In this document: positions 1 to 5,396 of the stretch, one piece after another | How the letters are laid out: the number at the start of each line of letters is the position of its first letter | How positions within the stretch are numbered: position 1 is the stretch's first letter | Notes under the pieces: generated by a model | What the model was told of the DNA's origin: nothing | Seen by the model: only the letters and a program-made list of their open reading frames with translations | The model's database searches: none | DNA from: an uncultured Alphaproteobacteria bacterium | Lineage (GTDB): Bacteria; Pseudomonadota; Alphaproteobacteria; Caulobacterales; Parvularculaceae | Assembly: GCA_937895955.1 (NCBI GenBank) | Contig: CALAZI010000163.1 | Location: 1 to 6,565, forward strand | DNA length: 6,565 nucleotides | Direction of reading: 5' to 3' | Position numbers and translations under genes: made by a program

Positions 1-84
1 CATGCCGATCGCGCCGGTGACGGTCAGCGCATAGGCGAAATGCACGAGCACCGGGTGGATATTTGGTTCGATCAAATTGTTCAT
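1..84 (-). CDS. DUF2231-like membrane protein, N-terminal fragment (cut by window edge)
   Basis: Only the first 28 codons are inside the window; the frame is open to position 1. The peptide contains IHPVLVHFAYAL, which resembles the start of DUF2231 membrane proteins (typically an IHP-x-LVHFPIAL motif leading into the first transmembrane helix). The start at 84 is supported by a strong purine-rich ribosome binding site (GGGAGGG) that overlaps the copB stop codon, with 13 bases between that stop and this ATG. It is therefore very likely the next gene of the copper operon. Function is unknown to me; DUF2231 proteins are small multi-pass membrane proteins, some with possible heme or redox links, but nothing in 28 residues decides this. 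The family call rests on a short motif. Confidence 0.62.
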   Translation of the reverse strand, partial: MNNLIEPNIHPVLVHFAYALTVTGAIGM

Positions 85-97
85 GTGATTGCCCTCC

Positions 98-892
98 CTA
101 GAACCAAAGTCTTACGCCGGCGACAAATGAAACCCCGCCCGGGTCTTCGCCGTCGGCCCGCAAGAAATCGGCGGTCTCGCCGACCGATCGCGTCCATGAG
201 ACGCCGACATAGGGCGCAAACTGGCGTGTGAATTCGTATCTAAGGCGCGCTCCGATTTCGGCGGTCGACAGGCCGCTCCCGACCCCGACCTCAGGAACGG
301 ATTGCGCCGCAAAATTCAGTTCCGTGCGCGGCTGCAAGATAAGGCGCTGCGTGAGGAGTAGTTCGTACTCCGCTTCAAATCGCGCCGAGATATCTCCATC
401 TCCGCTGATAAAGACCGCGGCGTCGATGTCAAACCAATAGGGCGCGAGACCCTGCACGCCGAAGACGCCGAACGTGCGATCGGCGCCGGCGACGAAGTCG
501 TGGCGGACCCCCGCCTGAACATCGAAATAGCGCGCAATCGGTCGCGACCACAGCGCCTGCACCTCAGCCTCGTCGAAGCGATCGGCGGTGAAATCATATT
601 CGATCTCTGGCTTCAGGGTCAGCTTGTTGCGATCGTTTCCCCACCAGGCCTGACCATCAAAGAGGAGAAGGGGATCGCCGTCATTGCTCTGATATTCGAG
701 CCGATCGGCGAGAACATAATAGGCGGTCGAGCCGCCGTGTTCCTTGTAGAGGGCGGCGCGCGCCGCAGCCTGCGCGTCCTTATCCCAATAGGCGTCCGCC
801 TGCGCGCCGGGTACCGATGTCTGAGCGAAAACCGGCGATGCGGCCAGAGTTATTGCGGCGCCCGCGATCGCGGTCAGCAAACGAGCCCTCAT
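98..892 (-). CDS. copB: CopB, outer-membrane copper resistance protein
   Basis: This 264-residue protein has a signal peptide (Arg at 2 and 4, hydrophobic to about residue 20, likely cleavage after VFA at 21-23). A mature domain of alternating aromatic/hydrophobic strands follows, ending in Phe (RLWF), as expected of an outer-membrane beta-barrel. It fits the CopB family, whose gene normally follows copA; CopB is thought to bind or pass copper at the outer membrane. Its ATG overlaps the copA stop in an ATGA, so the two are probably translationally coupled. Oddities: the Met/His-rich N-terminal segment of classical CopB is missing, there is no Met after the initiator, no Cys, and only two His (52 and 131). 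The barrel could still assemble, but classical Met-cluster copper binding cannot occur here. Family assignment is firm; the exact biochemical role is not. Confidence 0.9.
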   Translation of the reverse strand: MRARLLTAIAGAAITLAASPVFAQTSVPGAQADAYWDKDAQAAARAALYKEHGGSTAYYVLADRLEYQSNDGDPLLLFDGQAWWGNDRNKLTLKPEIEYDFTADRFDEAEVQALWSRPIARYFDVQAGVRHDFVAGADRTFGVFGVQGLAPYWFDIDAAVFISGDGDISARFEAEYELLLTQRLILQPRTELNFAAQSVPEVGVGSGLSTAEIGARLRYEFTRQFAPYVGVSWTRSVGETADFLRADGEDPGGVSFVAGVRLWF

Positions 893-2895
893 CGCCCGTC
901 CCCATGATCCATTCCCTTCATCGGATCGGCCTTGGGCGCCTCAGGCTCGGTAGGTTTCGGCGGCGCCGGTTTTGAACCGTGTCCGCCATGTCCGCTATGA
1001 TCGGAATGGGGTTCCGATGTCGTCTTTGGACCGGACTTCCGTTTTGCTTGCGAGGGTTTTTCTTCCGCTGACGACGGTCTCGACGCCGGCTGATCTTTGA
1101 GACGCCCGAGATGATCGCGCGCCGGTTCGCCGTCGCCCGGCATCACTGAGACGACCTGCATCATGCCGGCGTGCATGTGAAACAAAAGGTGACAATGGAA
1201 CGCCCAATCGCCCGCGTTCGCCGTGAAGTCGAAAGCGCATTTCTCGCCCGGCTTCACATTGATCGTGTGTTTTCTCGGTTTGAAGTCGCTCTCGCCGTTG
1301 ACGACCTCAAAGAACTGGCCGTGGAGGTGAATGGGATGCGTCATCATGGTGTCGTTGACCATGACGAATCGCACGCGTTCGCCCTCGGTGAGCGTTACAA
1401 GCGGCCCCGTTGCGTCCGACAACTTCACGCCGTCTAACGACCACATAAAGCGTTCCATGTTGCCGGTGAGGTGAATTTCGACTTCGCGCGTCGGCGCGCG
1501 CGTATCGGGATTGGGCTCGAGGCTTTTGAGCTGCGAATAGCGTAACGCGCGATGCGGGACGTTTTCGAGGCCGAGCCCCGGTTCGTCGAGGCGGCTCACC
1601 GGAACCATGGCGACCATATCGACGCCGACGCCCATTTTGTGGTCGTGCGCTTGTTTCTCGCCGCCGCCGGGATCCATCCCCGCCATGCCGCCATGGTCCA
1701 TTCCGGCCATCGAACCATGGTCCATCCCGCCATGCGCCATGCCCTTCATGCAGGGATCGTCCATGGCCATGGCCATGTCTTTATGGGTAAGAAGAGGGCG
1801 CTCGCGAAGGAGCGGCGCCGTCGCGACGAACCCTAATTCCGGCGCCAAAGTCGCGACGGCCTGACCCGAACGGTCGATCGATTCCGCGACAAGCGCGTAA
1901 GCGCGCGGCTTGGAAGGCGTGACGATCACATCATAGGTCTCGGCGACCCCGATCTGGAATTCATCAGTCTCGACGGGCTGCACATGGAGTCCGTCGGCGG
2001 CGACGACCGTCATCGGCAGGCCTGGAATCCGGAAATTGAAGATGGTCATCGCGGAGGCGTTGATGATCCGGAGGCGCACGCGCTCGCCCGCGTTGAAGAT
2101 CGCCGTCCAATTGTCGGCGGTCGCATGGCCGTTGATGAGATAGGTGTAAACGGCGCCGGTGACGTCGGCGATGTCCGTCGGGTTCATCCGCATGCAGCCC
2201 CAGGAGAGACGATCGTCAATCGTCGGGCGAAGCCCCTTCGCCTTTGCGTCCTTCAGGAAATCGAGGGCGGTGCGCTGCTGAAAATTATAGACGTCATTGC
2301 TCTTTTTCAGCCTGGCGAAAACCTCGTGCGGATGGAGGAACGACCAGTCGGAGAGGACCAGCACATATTCGCGGTCGAATTGGATCGGGTCCTTGCCCGC
2401 GGGATCGATGATGATCGGGCCATAATGGCCCGACTGCTCCTGCAGACCGGAATGGGAATGATACCAGTAAGTGCCGGACTGCGGGACTGAATATTCGTAA
2501 ACGAAAGTTTTGCCAGGCTTGACGCCAGGGAAGGAAACGCCAGGCACGCCGTCCATCTGGAACGGCACCAAAAGACCGTGCCAATGGATGGACGTATCCT
2601 CTCCAAGCAGGTTCTTGACGCGCAGCGTAATCCTTTCGCCTTCCCGAAATCTGAGGAGCGGCCCCGGCAACGTTCCATTAGTCGTGACGGCATGGCCTGC
2701 GCGCCCGCCAATACTGACGGGCGTATGGCCGACCGCGAGATCGAATGCCGATCCCGCGAGTTCGAATATTCCCTTATTGCCGGAGGCCGCGCTTCGCGCC
2801 CAAGCGGGCAACAGGTTGAGGGCGCCGAGGGCTGCGCCGCCCGCCACTCCCGCCTTGAGGAAGCTGCGGCGGGAAACGCTTTTATTTTCGTTCAT
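889..2895 (-). CDS. copA: CopA, periplasmic multicopper oxidase of the copper-resistance CopA family
   Basis: This 668-residue protein begins with a Tat signal (SRRSFLKAG at 8-16, hydrophobic stretch to about 32), so it is exported folded with copper loaded. Four copper-binding blocks are intact: HWHG at 104-107, HSH at 146-148, HPIHLHG at 520-526, and HCH-x3-H at 567-573 with Cys568 and His573 as type 1 ligands and Met578 as likely axial ligand. Such enzymes oxidise Cu(I) to less toxic Cu(II) and sequester copper in the periplasm. A Met/His-rich insert lies at 374-420, including two 8-residue repeats at 391-406. After the usual end of the fold (about 585) there is an 83-residue Pro/Lys/Ser/His-rich tail ending with MKGMDHG; the family is usually near 600 residues. 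The ribosome binding site is weak (GAG about 10 bases upstream). It lies 49 bases after the CusF-like gene and overlaps copB. Confidence 0.96.
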   Translation of the reverse strand: MNENKSVSRRSFLKAGVAGGAALGALNLLPAWARSAASGNKGIFELAGSAFDLAVGHTPVSIGGRAGHAVTTNGTLPGPLLRFREGERITLRVKNLLGEDTSIHWHGLLVPFQMDGVPGVSFPGVKPGKTFVYEYSVPQSGTYWYHSHSGLQEQSGHYGPIIIDPAGKDPIQFDREYVLVLSDWSFLHPHEVFARLKKSNDVYNFQQRTALDFLKDAKAKGLRPTIDDRLSWGCMRMNPTDIADVTGAVYTYLINGHATADNWTAIFNAGERVRLRIINASAMTIFNFRIPGLPMTVVAADGLHVQPVETDEFQIGVAETYDVIVTPSKPRAYALVAESIDRSGQAVATLAPELGFVATAPLLRERPLLTHKDMAMAMDDPCMKGMAHGGMDHGSMAGMDHGGMAGMDPGGGEKQAHDHKMGVGVDMVAMVPVSRLDEPGLGLENVPHRALRYSQLKSLEPNPDTRAPTREVEIHLTGNMERFMWSLDGVKLSDATGPLVTLTEGERVRFVMVNDTMMTHPIHLHGQFFEVVNGESDFKPRKHTINVKPGEKCAFDFTANAGDWAFHCHLLFHMHAGMMQVVSVMPGDGEPARDHLGRLKDQPASRPSSAEEKPSQAKRKSGPKTTSEPHSDHSGHGGHGSKPAPPKPTEPEAPKADPMKGMDHGDGR
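1678..1725 (-). repeat. Two tandem 24-bp units coding the copper-binding Met motif of CopA
   Basis: Two adjacent 24-base units (1702-1725 and 1678-1701) encode MDHGSMAG and MDHGGMAG, and a broken third unit (MDPGG) follows. The units differ at synonymous sites and in one residue, so the protein motif looks preserved by selection rather than freshly duplicated. Met/His motifs of this type in CopA proteins bind Cu(I). Confidence 0.8.
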
Positions 2896-2944
2896 CGACT
2901 TAGACTCGCACCCTCAACTTCCACATGATGCTATGGCGTCGCGA

Positions 2945-3508
2945 TCAACGCCCGCCATGCCCTTCATGCTTGTCATGTTGCTTTTCGCCGGCGCCTTCGC
3001 CCTTCATGTCATGGCCTTTCATGTCATGGCCCATGTGATCCATTTCGCCCATGTCTTCCATTGAGCAAGGCTTGCCCGCCTCATCGGACGCCTTCATCGC
3101 CGCGTCGTGCATAGCCTTCATGCACGCTTCGTGCGCGCCGTCGGCCGCATCCAGCGAGCAGATCGCCGCGATCGCGTAGTCGCCGTTCTTCTGCGGCTTG
3201 AGCAGAAAATGCGCCTGCTCGCCGGCTGCGAAGGCGGAAAGGTCGACGGATTTTGCGGTCGACAAGTCCGCGGTCTTTTCCTTCCAGCCAATGGCGTCGA
3301 TCGCCTTGAGAGAAACGTTCACTTTTGATTTCTTGACGTCGACCCTGTTAATGACGCCCTGCCCAAGCGGCATGCCGCACATGGATTTTGCTGTCATCTG
3401 ACGACCGGCGGAATCGTCGCCCATTTTGTGATCCATCGGATGGCCTGGCTCCGCCGCAGCGGCGGACGCTGCCAATAGCGCGGAGATGGCGATCAATTCG
3501 AATTTCAT
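2945..3508 (-). CDS. Exported CusF-fold protein with Met/His-rich tails, degenerate copper site
   Basis: The chosen ATG at 3508 gives 187 residues; it has a perfect AGGAGG five bases upstream and places the signal peptide at the N-terminus (residues 1-19, cleavage near AAA-EPGH). An upstream in-frame GTG at 3526 would put the ribosome binding site inside the gene and is less likely. Residues about 48-118 match the CusF fold: a GVINRVD strand, a turn with IDAIGW, then the G-x-Y-x-I end strand. CusF-type proteins are periplasmic Cu(I)/Ag(I) carriers. Against Escherichia coli CusF, Trp44 is kept (Trp75 here), but His36, Met47 and Met49 align with Leu67, Lys78 and Ala80. Potential ligands sit instead in flanking segments: Met/His-rich 23-48 and the tail 129-187, which includes HMGHDMKGHDMKG, plus four Cys (44, 117, 129, 148). 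It lies between the His-rich peptide gene and copA. Confidence 0.8.
   Translation of the reverse strand: MKFELIAISALLAASAAAAEPGHPMDHKMGDDSAGRQMTAKSMCGMPLGQGVINRVDVKKSKVNVSLKAIDAIGWKEKTADLSTAKSVDLSAFAAGEQAHFLLKPQKNGDYAIAAICSLDAADGAHEACMKAMHDAAMKASDEAGKPCSMEDMGEMDHMGHDMKGHDMKGEGAGEKQHDKHEGHGGR
3001..3030 (-). repeat. Two 15-bp tandem units in the Met/His tail of the CusF-like protein
   Basis: Units 3001-3015 and 3016-3030 differ at one base (3002 against 3017) and each encodes a GHDMK pentapeptide. The near identity at DNA level suggests a recent slippage duplication lengthening the metal-binding tail. Confidence 0.7.
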
Positions 3509-3513
3509 ATTTT

Positions 3514-3519
3514 CCTCCT
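3514..3519 (-). promoter_or_regulatory. Ribosome binding site deciding the start of the CusF-like gene
   Basis: AGGAGG on the minus strand, five bases before the ATG at 3508. It is the strongest Shine-Dalgarno sequence in the window and argues against the GTG at 3526 as start. Confidence 0.8.
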
Positions 3520-3533
3520 GTCGCACTTGCGAC
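3520..3533 (-). promoter_or_regulatory. Perfect 14-bp palindrome directly upstream of the Shine-Dalgarno sequence
   Basis: GTCGCA-CT-TGCGAC on the plus strand is an exact 6-2-6 inverted repeat that abuts the AGGAGG of the CusF-like gene. In RNA it would form a five-pair stem with a four-base AAGU loop immediately 5' of the ribosome binding site, so it could tune translation. As DNA it could be a repressor operator. The symmetry is seen; the role is inferred. Confidence 0.4.
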
Positions 3534-3570
3534 TGTTAGCTGTTTGGTGCATCAACGATCAGATATGTTA

Positions 3571-3591
3571 GCCGCCCGTTGGAAAGGCGGC
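3571..3591 (-). terminator. Intercistronic stem-loop after the His/Asp-rich peptide gene (attenuator or mRNA stabiliser)
   Basis: Immediately after the TAA of the small peptide gene the minus strand reads GCCGCC, a nine-base spacer and GGCGGC: a perfect six-pair GC stem. No run of T follows, so it is not a standard intrinsic terminator. Its position suggests partial termination or protection of the upstream mRNA 3' end, which would allow more peptide than downstream products. Confidence 0.35.
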
Positions 3592-3592
3592 A

Positions 3593-3850
3593 TTATTGCG
3601 AGGGGTGATCGCCGCAATGGCCGTCGTGGCCGTCGCCGTCCTGGTGATCGCCGCCGTCGTGGTCGCCATGTTCATGGCGATCAGGATCGTCTGATCCTTT
3701 GTGGTCGCCGTGATCGTCGCAATGATCATGGTCGCCCTTATCAGCATGATCGCCTTGGCGGCCGAGCTCATCGGCGGGATGCGCGGCGACGGGGGCCGCG
3801 GCGAAGGCGAGGGCGGCGGCGAGCGATGCAAGAGCGGCTTTCTTATTCAT
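3593..3850 (-). CDS. Small exported His/Asp-rich metal-binding peptide
   Basis: This 85-residue product has a clear Sec signal peptide (MNKK, then an Ala/Leu-rich stretch, likely cleavage after VAA at 21-23). The mature 62 residues contain 13 His, 18 Asp and two Cys (44 and 79) and no Met, with GDH occurring six times (33-35, 39-41, 48-50, 62-64, 67-69, 80-82). Composition implies a disordered periplasmic chelator or buffer of divalent metal (Cu(II), Ni, Co or Zn). Predicted cleavage would leave His as the free N-terminus, a strong copper ligand in other periplasmic proteins. A good AGGAG lies seven bases upstream of the ATG. It is the first gene after the proposed ECF promoter at 3920-3945, so should be the most highly expressed gene of the effector operon. 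I do not recognise a named family; low-complexity sequence makes homology hard to judge. Confidence 0.78.
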   Translation of the reverse strand: MNKKAALASLAAALAFAAAPVAAHPADELGRQGDHADKGDHDHCDDHGDHKGSDDPDRHEHGDHDGGDHQDGDGHDGHCGDHPSQ

Positions 3851-3919
3851 TACGGATCTCCTGAGCGAGAATTCAATTTTCGAGCGCGCCGGCGGCGGCG
3901 CCCGCTTCGGTTTCGATCA

Positions 3920-3945
3920 ATACGCGCATCCCACGCTCATCCCTC
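3920..3945 (-). promoter_or_regulatory. Proposed ECF sigma promoter of the copper effector operon
   Basis: On the minus strand GAGGG (3945-3941) is followed after 15 bases by GCGTAT (3925-3920). The same two blocks with the same spacing occur upstream of the anti-sigma/sensor/sigma operon at 5397-5422, and the -10 side match extends to eight bases, GCGCGTAT. The spacing fits the -35/-10 layout of ECF promoters. It sits 69 bases before the start of the His/Asp-rich peptide gene, in the 205-base gap after the sigma gene. I see no other convincing signal in that gap. Recognition by the sigma factor encoded next to it is inferred. Confidence 0.6.
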
Positions 3946-4055
3946 TTGTCGGCGTCGCTTTGTTTGCTCGATTGTCCGCCAATCTCCTGTGAGACGCATT
4001 CCGCCGGCGCCGACTTGTTTTCGCCTTAAAGCGCGCGGCTCCGCGGAAATCGCAC

Positions 4056-4637
4056 TCAATCTTCGCCAAGCTGAGCGCGGAGCTGCTTGCGCGCCCGATA
4101 AACCAACATCTCAACACTTTTGCGTGAAACGCCCAAAATCTCCGCGCACTCGGTCTGGGATCGTCCTTCAATCGAATGCATGACGAGCGCGCTTCTGAGG
4201 TTGTGCGGCAATTGTTCGATCGCAGACGTCAGGGACGCCAGCTCCTGACGGCCGGCGACAATCGATTCGACGCTGGCGCCAGGATCCGCCGGTTCCGCAA
4301 CGAACCGGCCATCGTCTTCATCGTCTCGCTTGTCGATGGAGAAGAAGCGACGCAGGCGTTGTTTGCGGCCGTGATCGCGACATTTATTGAGTGCGATGCG
4401 ATAGATCCATGTAGACGCTTTCCAGGCGGGATCGTATGTCGCCGCTTTTGAGTAAACGCTGACGAAGACGTCCTGAAGCAAATCTTCCGCATCGGCTGGC
4501 GATCCGACATAGCGAAGAATGAAACGGAAAAGCGGCGTCTTGTAACGCGACATCAGTTCTGTGAACGCATGGTGGTCGCCCTCGGCGACGTCGCTCATCA
4601 GTTCGGCGTCGGACCGATCATCCGCTTCAGCGGGCAT
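4056..4637 (-). CDS. ECF sigma factor, CnrH-like
   Basis: This 193-residue protein has the two-domain ECF layout. Region 2 spans about 25-92, with DAEDLLQDVFVSVY at 49-62 for core binding and the STWIYRIALNKCRDH stretch (75-89) for -10 recognition. After an acidic linker (about 100-135), region 4 follows at about 138-187, with a helix-turn-helix at 161-182 (QTECAEILGVSRKSVEMLVY) for -35 recognition. Length (191 residues in CnrH), gene order and partners match CnrYXH of Cupriavidus metallidurans, where CnrH drives cobalt/nickel resistance. The start overlaps the sensor gene by 11 bases, implying coupled translation. It probably transcribes its own operon and the copper operon just downstream from the paired motif at 5397-5422 and 3920-3945. 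ECF class is certain; CnrH-like rests mainly on its neighbours. Confidence 0.93.
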   Translation of the reverse strand: MPAEADDRSDAELMSDVAEGDHHAFTELMSRYKTPLFRFILRYVGSPADAEDLLQDVFVSVYSKAATYDPAWKASTWIYRIALNKCRDHGRKQRLRRFFSIDKRDDEDDGRFVAEPADPGASVESIVAGRQELASLTSAIEQLPHNLRSALVMHSIEGRSQTECAEILGVSRKSVEMLVYRARKQLRAQLGED

Positions 4638-5070
4638 AATCCCGGAGAGTCTCGGCGACGTAGCGATCGAAGACCTCTCTTTGCTCCTCCGTCAAAATTC
4701 CACGCATCAAATAAAGATGCCGGATCGTCGAACCTTGCAGTTCGAACATCGCAGCGTGAACTTTTTCGACCGCCGCTTCGACCGCCGGTCCGTAGGAATC
4801 CTCCGCTTCGATCACATCGGCGAGCGCAAGGTTCGCCGCCGCGAGGCGATTCCGGTAAATCTTGTTCTCGGCGGCGTAATCCCGTTCAAGCGCGTCCATG
4901 CGCGCTTTCTGGTCGGCCGTCAGTTTCAGTTCTGAAAACAATCGATCGTGAAAAGTGTCATGCGTATTCATGGGCGGCCGAAGAAGTTGCGCGCCGATCC
5001 ATGCGCCTCCGACGCCCGACAAGGCGACAAGAACGATTGTCAGAAGGAAACCGGCGTAGCGATTCTTCAT
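4627..5070 (-). CDS. Periplasmic metal sensor, CnrX-like
   Basis: This 147-residue protein has one N-terminal membrane anchor (about 7-30) and a helical periplasmic domain like CnrX. Compared with CnrX as I recall it, similarity is clear around RLAAANLALADVI (75-87), in the segment PAVEAAVEKV (95-104) and over the last 30 residues. The five residues that bind Ni/Co in CnrX (His42, His46, Glu63, His119, Met123) have counterparts here: His37 and His41 (HxxxH), Glu62, His118 and Met122 (HxxxM). A four-residue insertion lies after His41. In CnrYXH, metal binding to CnrX frees the sigma factor from CnrY. The gene overlaps the upstream 99-residue gene by ATGA and the sigma gene by 11 bases. Its neighbours handle copper, so the sensed metal is open: CnrX-type sites can take several divalent metals. 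Confidence 0.86.
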   Translation of the reverse strand: MKNRYAGFLLTIVLVALSGVGGAWIGAQLLRPPMNTHDTFHDRLFSELKLTADQKARMDALERDYAAENKIYRNRLAAANLALADVIEAEDSYGPAVEAAVEKVHAAMFELQGSTIRHLYLMRGILTEEQREVFDRYVAETLRDYAR

Positions 5071-5366
5071 GAAATGCGGCCGAGCTGAAGAATGGTCAGC
5101 TGCGGGGCGTCGGGCGAAAACACTGACAGATCCGAGACTGGCGAAGCCGTCGCGGTCGTCATCGGGACAAGGCCGACCGCCGCCATTCCCATCAGCATCG
5201 CCGCCGCCATCGCGCCCGGCCGGAAGGCGGGCAAAGCGATGATGGCGCTTGGCGAGGCCGCTTCCGCGGCGCGCAGCCGCGCCAGCACTTTCAACTCCAC
5301 CGGCGCAGACGGCTTGACTGCCGTGCGCTCTCGATAACGCGCCAGAACCTCATCCAATTTCGACAT
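5067..5366 (-). CDS. Single-pass membrane protein, probable CnrY-like anti-sigma factor
   Basis: This 99-residue protein has a charged cytoplasmic N-terminus (MSKLDEVLARYRERT, then a second basic helix to about 35), one hydrophobic segment at about 51-72, and a short periplasmic tail ending in TILQLGRIS. That topology, its length (CnrY is 95 residues) and its position directly before a CnrX-like sensor and an ECF sigma gene make it the likely anti-sigma factor: the N-terminal amphipathic helices would clamp the sigma factor and the membrane/periplasmic part would contact the sensor. Sequence similarity to CnrY is not obvious by eye, so the call is mainly contextual. GGAG lies ten bases upstream of the ATG; the stop overlaps the sensor start in ATGA. 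It is the first gene after the motif at 5397-5422. Confidence 0.72.
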   Translation of the reverse strand: MSKLDEVLARYRERTAVKPSAPVELKVLARLRAAEAASPSAIIALPAFRPGAMAAAMLMGMAAVGLVPMTTATASPVSDLSVFSPDAPQLTILQLGRIS

Positions 5367-5396
5367 AACGCCACGTCTCCAAGTCTTTGAAGCCCT

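Noticed and set aside
500..907. Open plus-strand frame of about 135 codons
   Set aside because: It lies antisense to copB, has no ribosome binding site or recognisable domain, and its composition is what the high-GC opposite strand produces.
1984..2490. Open plus-strand frame of about 168 codons
   Set aside because: Wholly antisense to the well-conserved copA frame; residue pattern (many Asp, Arg, Val, Gly) is typical of a shadow frame.
2510..3064. Open plus-strand frame of about 184 codons spanning the copA start and the CusF-like gene
   Set aside because: It runs across two genuine minus-strand genes and the gap between them; the hydrophobic end is the reverse of the Met/His tail codons (ATG/CAT).
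3509..3526. Upstream GTG as start of the CusF-like gene
   Set aside because: It would place AGGAGG inside the coding sequence and add six charged residues before the signal peptide; the ATG at 3508 has ideal spacing.
3601..3735. Repetitive GTCGCC/ATGATC-like stretch as a possible CRISPR or repeat array
   Set aside because: Irregular spacing and no fixed unit; it is simply the coding sequence of the Asp/His/Gly-rich peptide.
3388..3864. Open plus-strand frame of about 158 codons, very Arg-rich
   Set aside because: Antisense to the GAC/CAC-rich peptide gene; the Arg runs are a by-product of that repeat composition.
3998..4002. GGAAT on the minus strand as an ECF -35 element upstream of the peptide gene
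   Set aside because: It resembles the generic GGAAC element, but has no convincing -10 partner and no counterpart upstream of the sigma operon, unlike GAGGG-N15-GCGTAT.
4034..4045. CGCGG-CT-CCGCG inverted repeat after the sigma gene as terminator
   Set aside because: The stem is five pairs with a two-base loop and is followed only by CTTTAAGG on the minus strand; too weak in GC-rich DNA to call.
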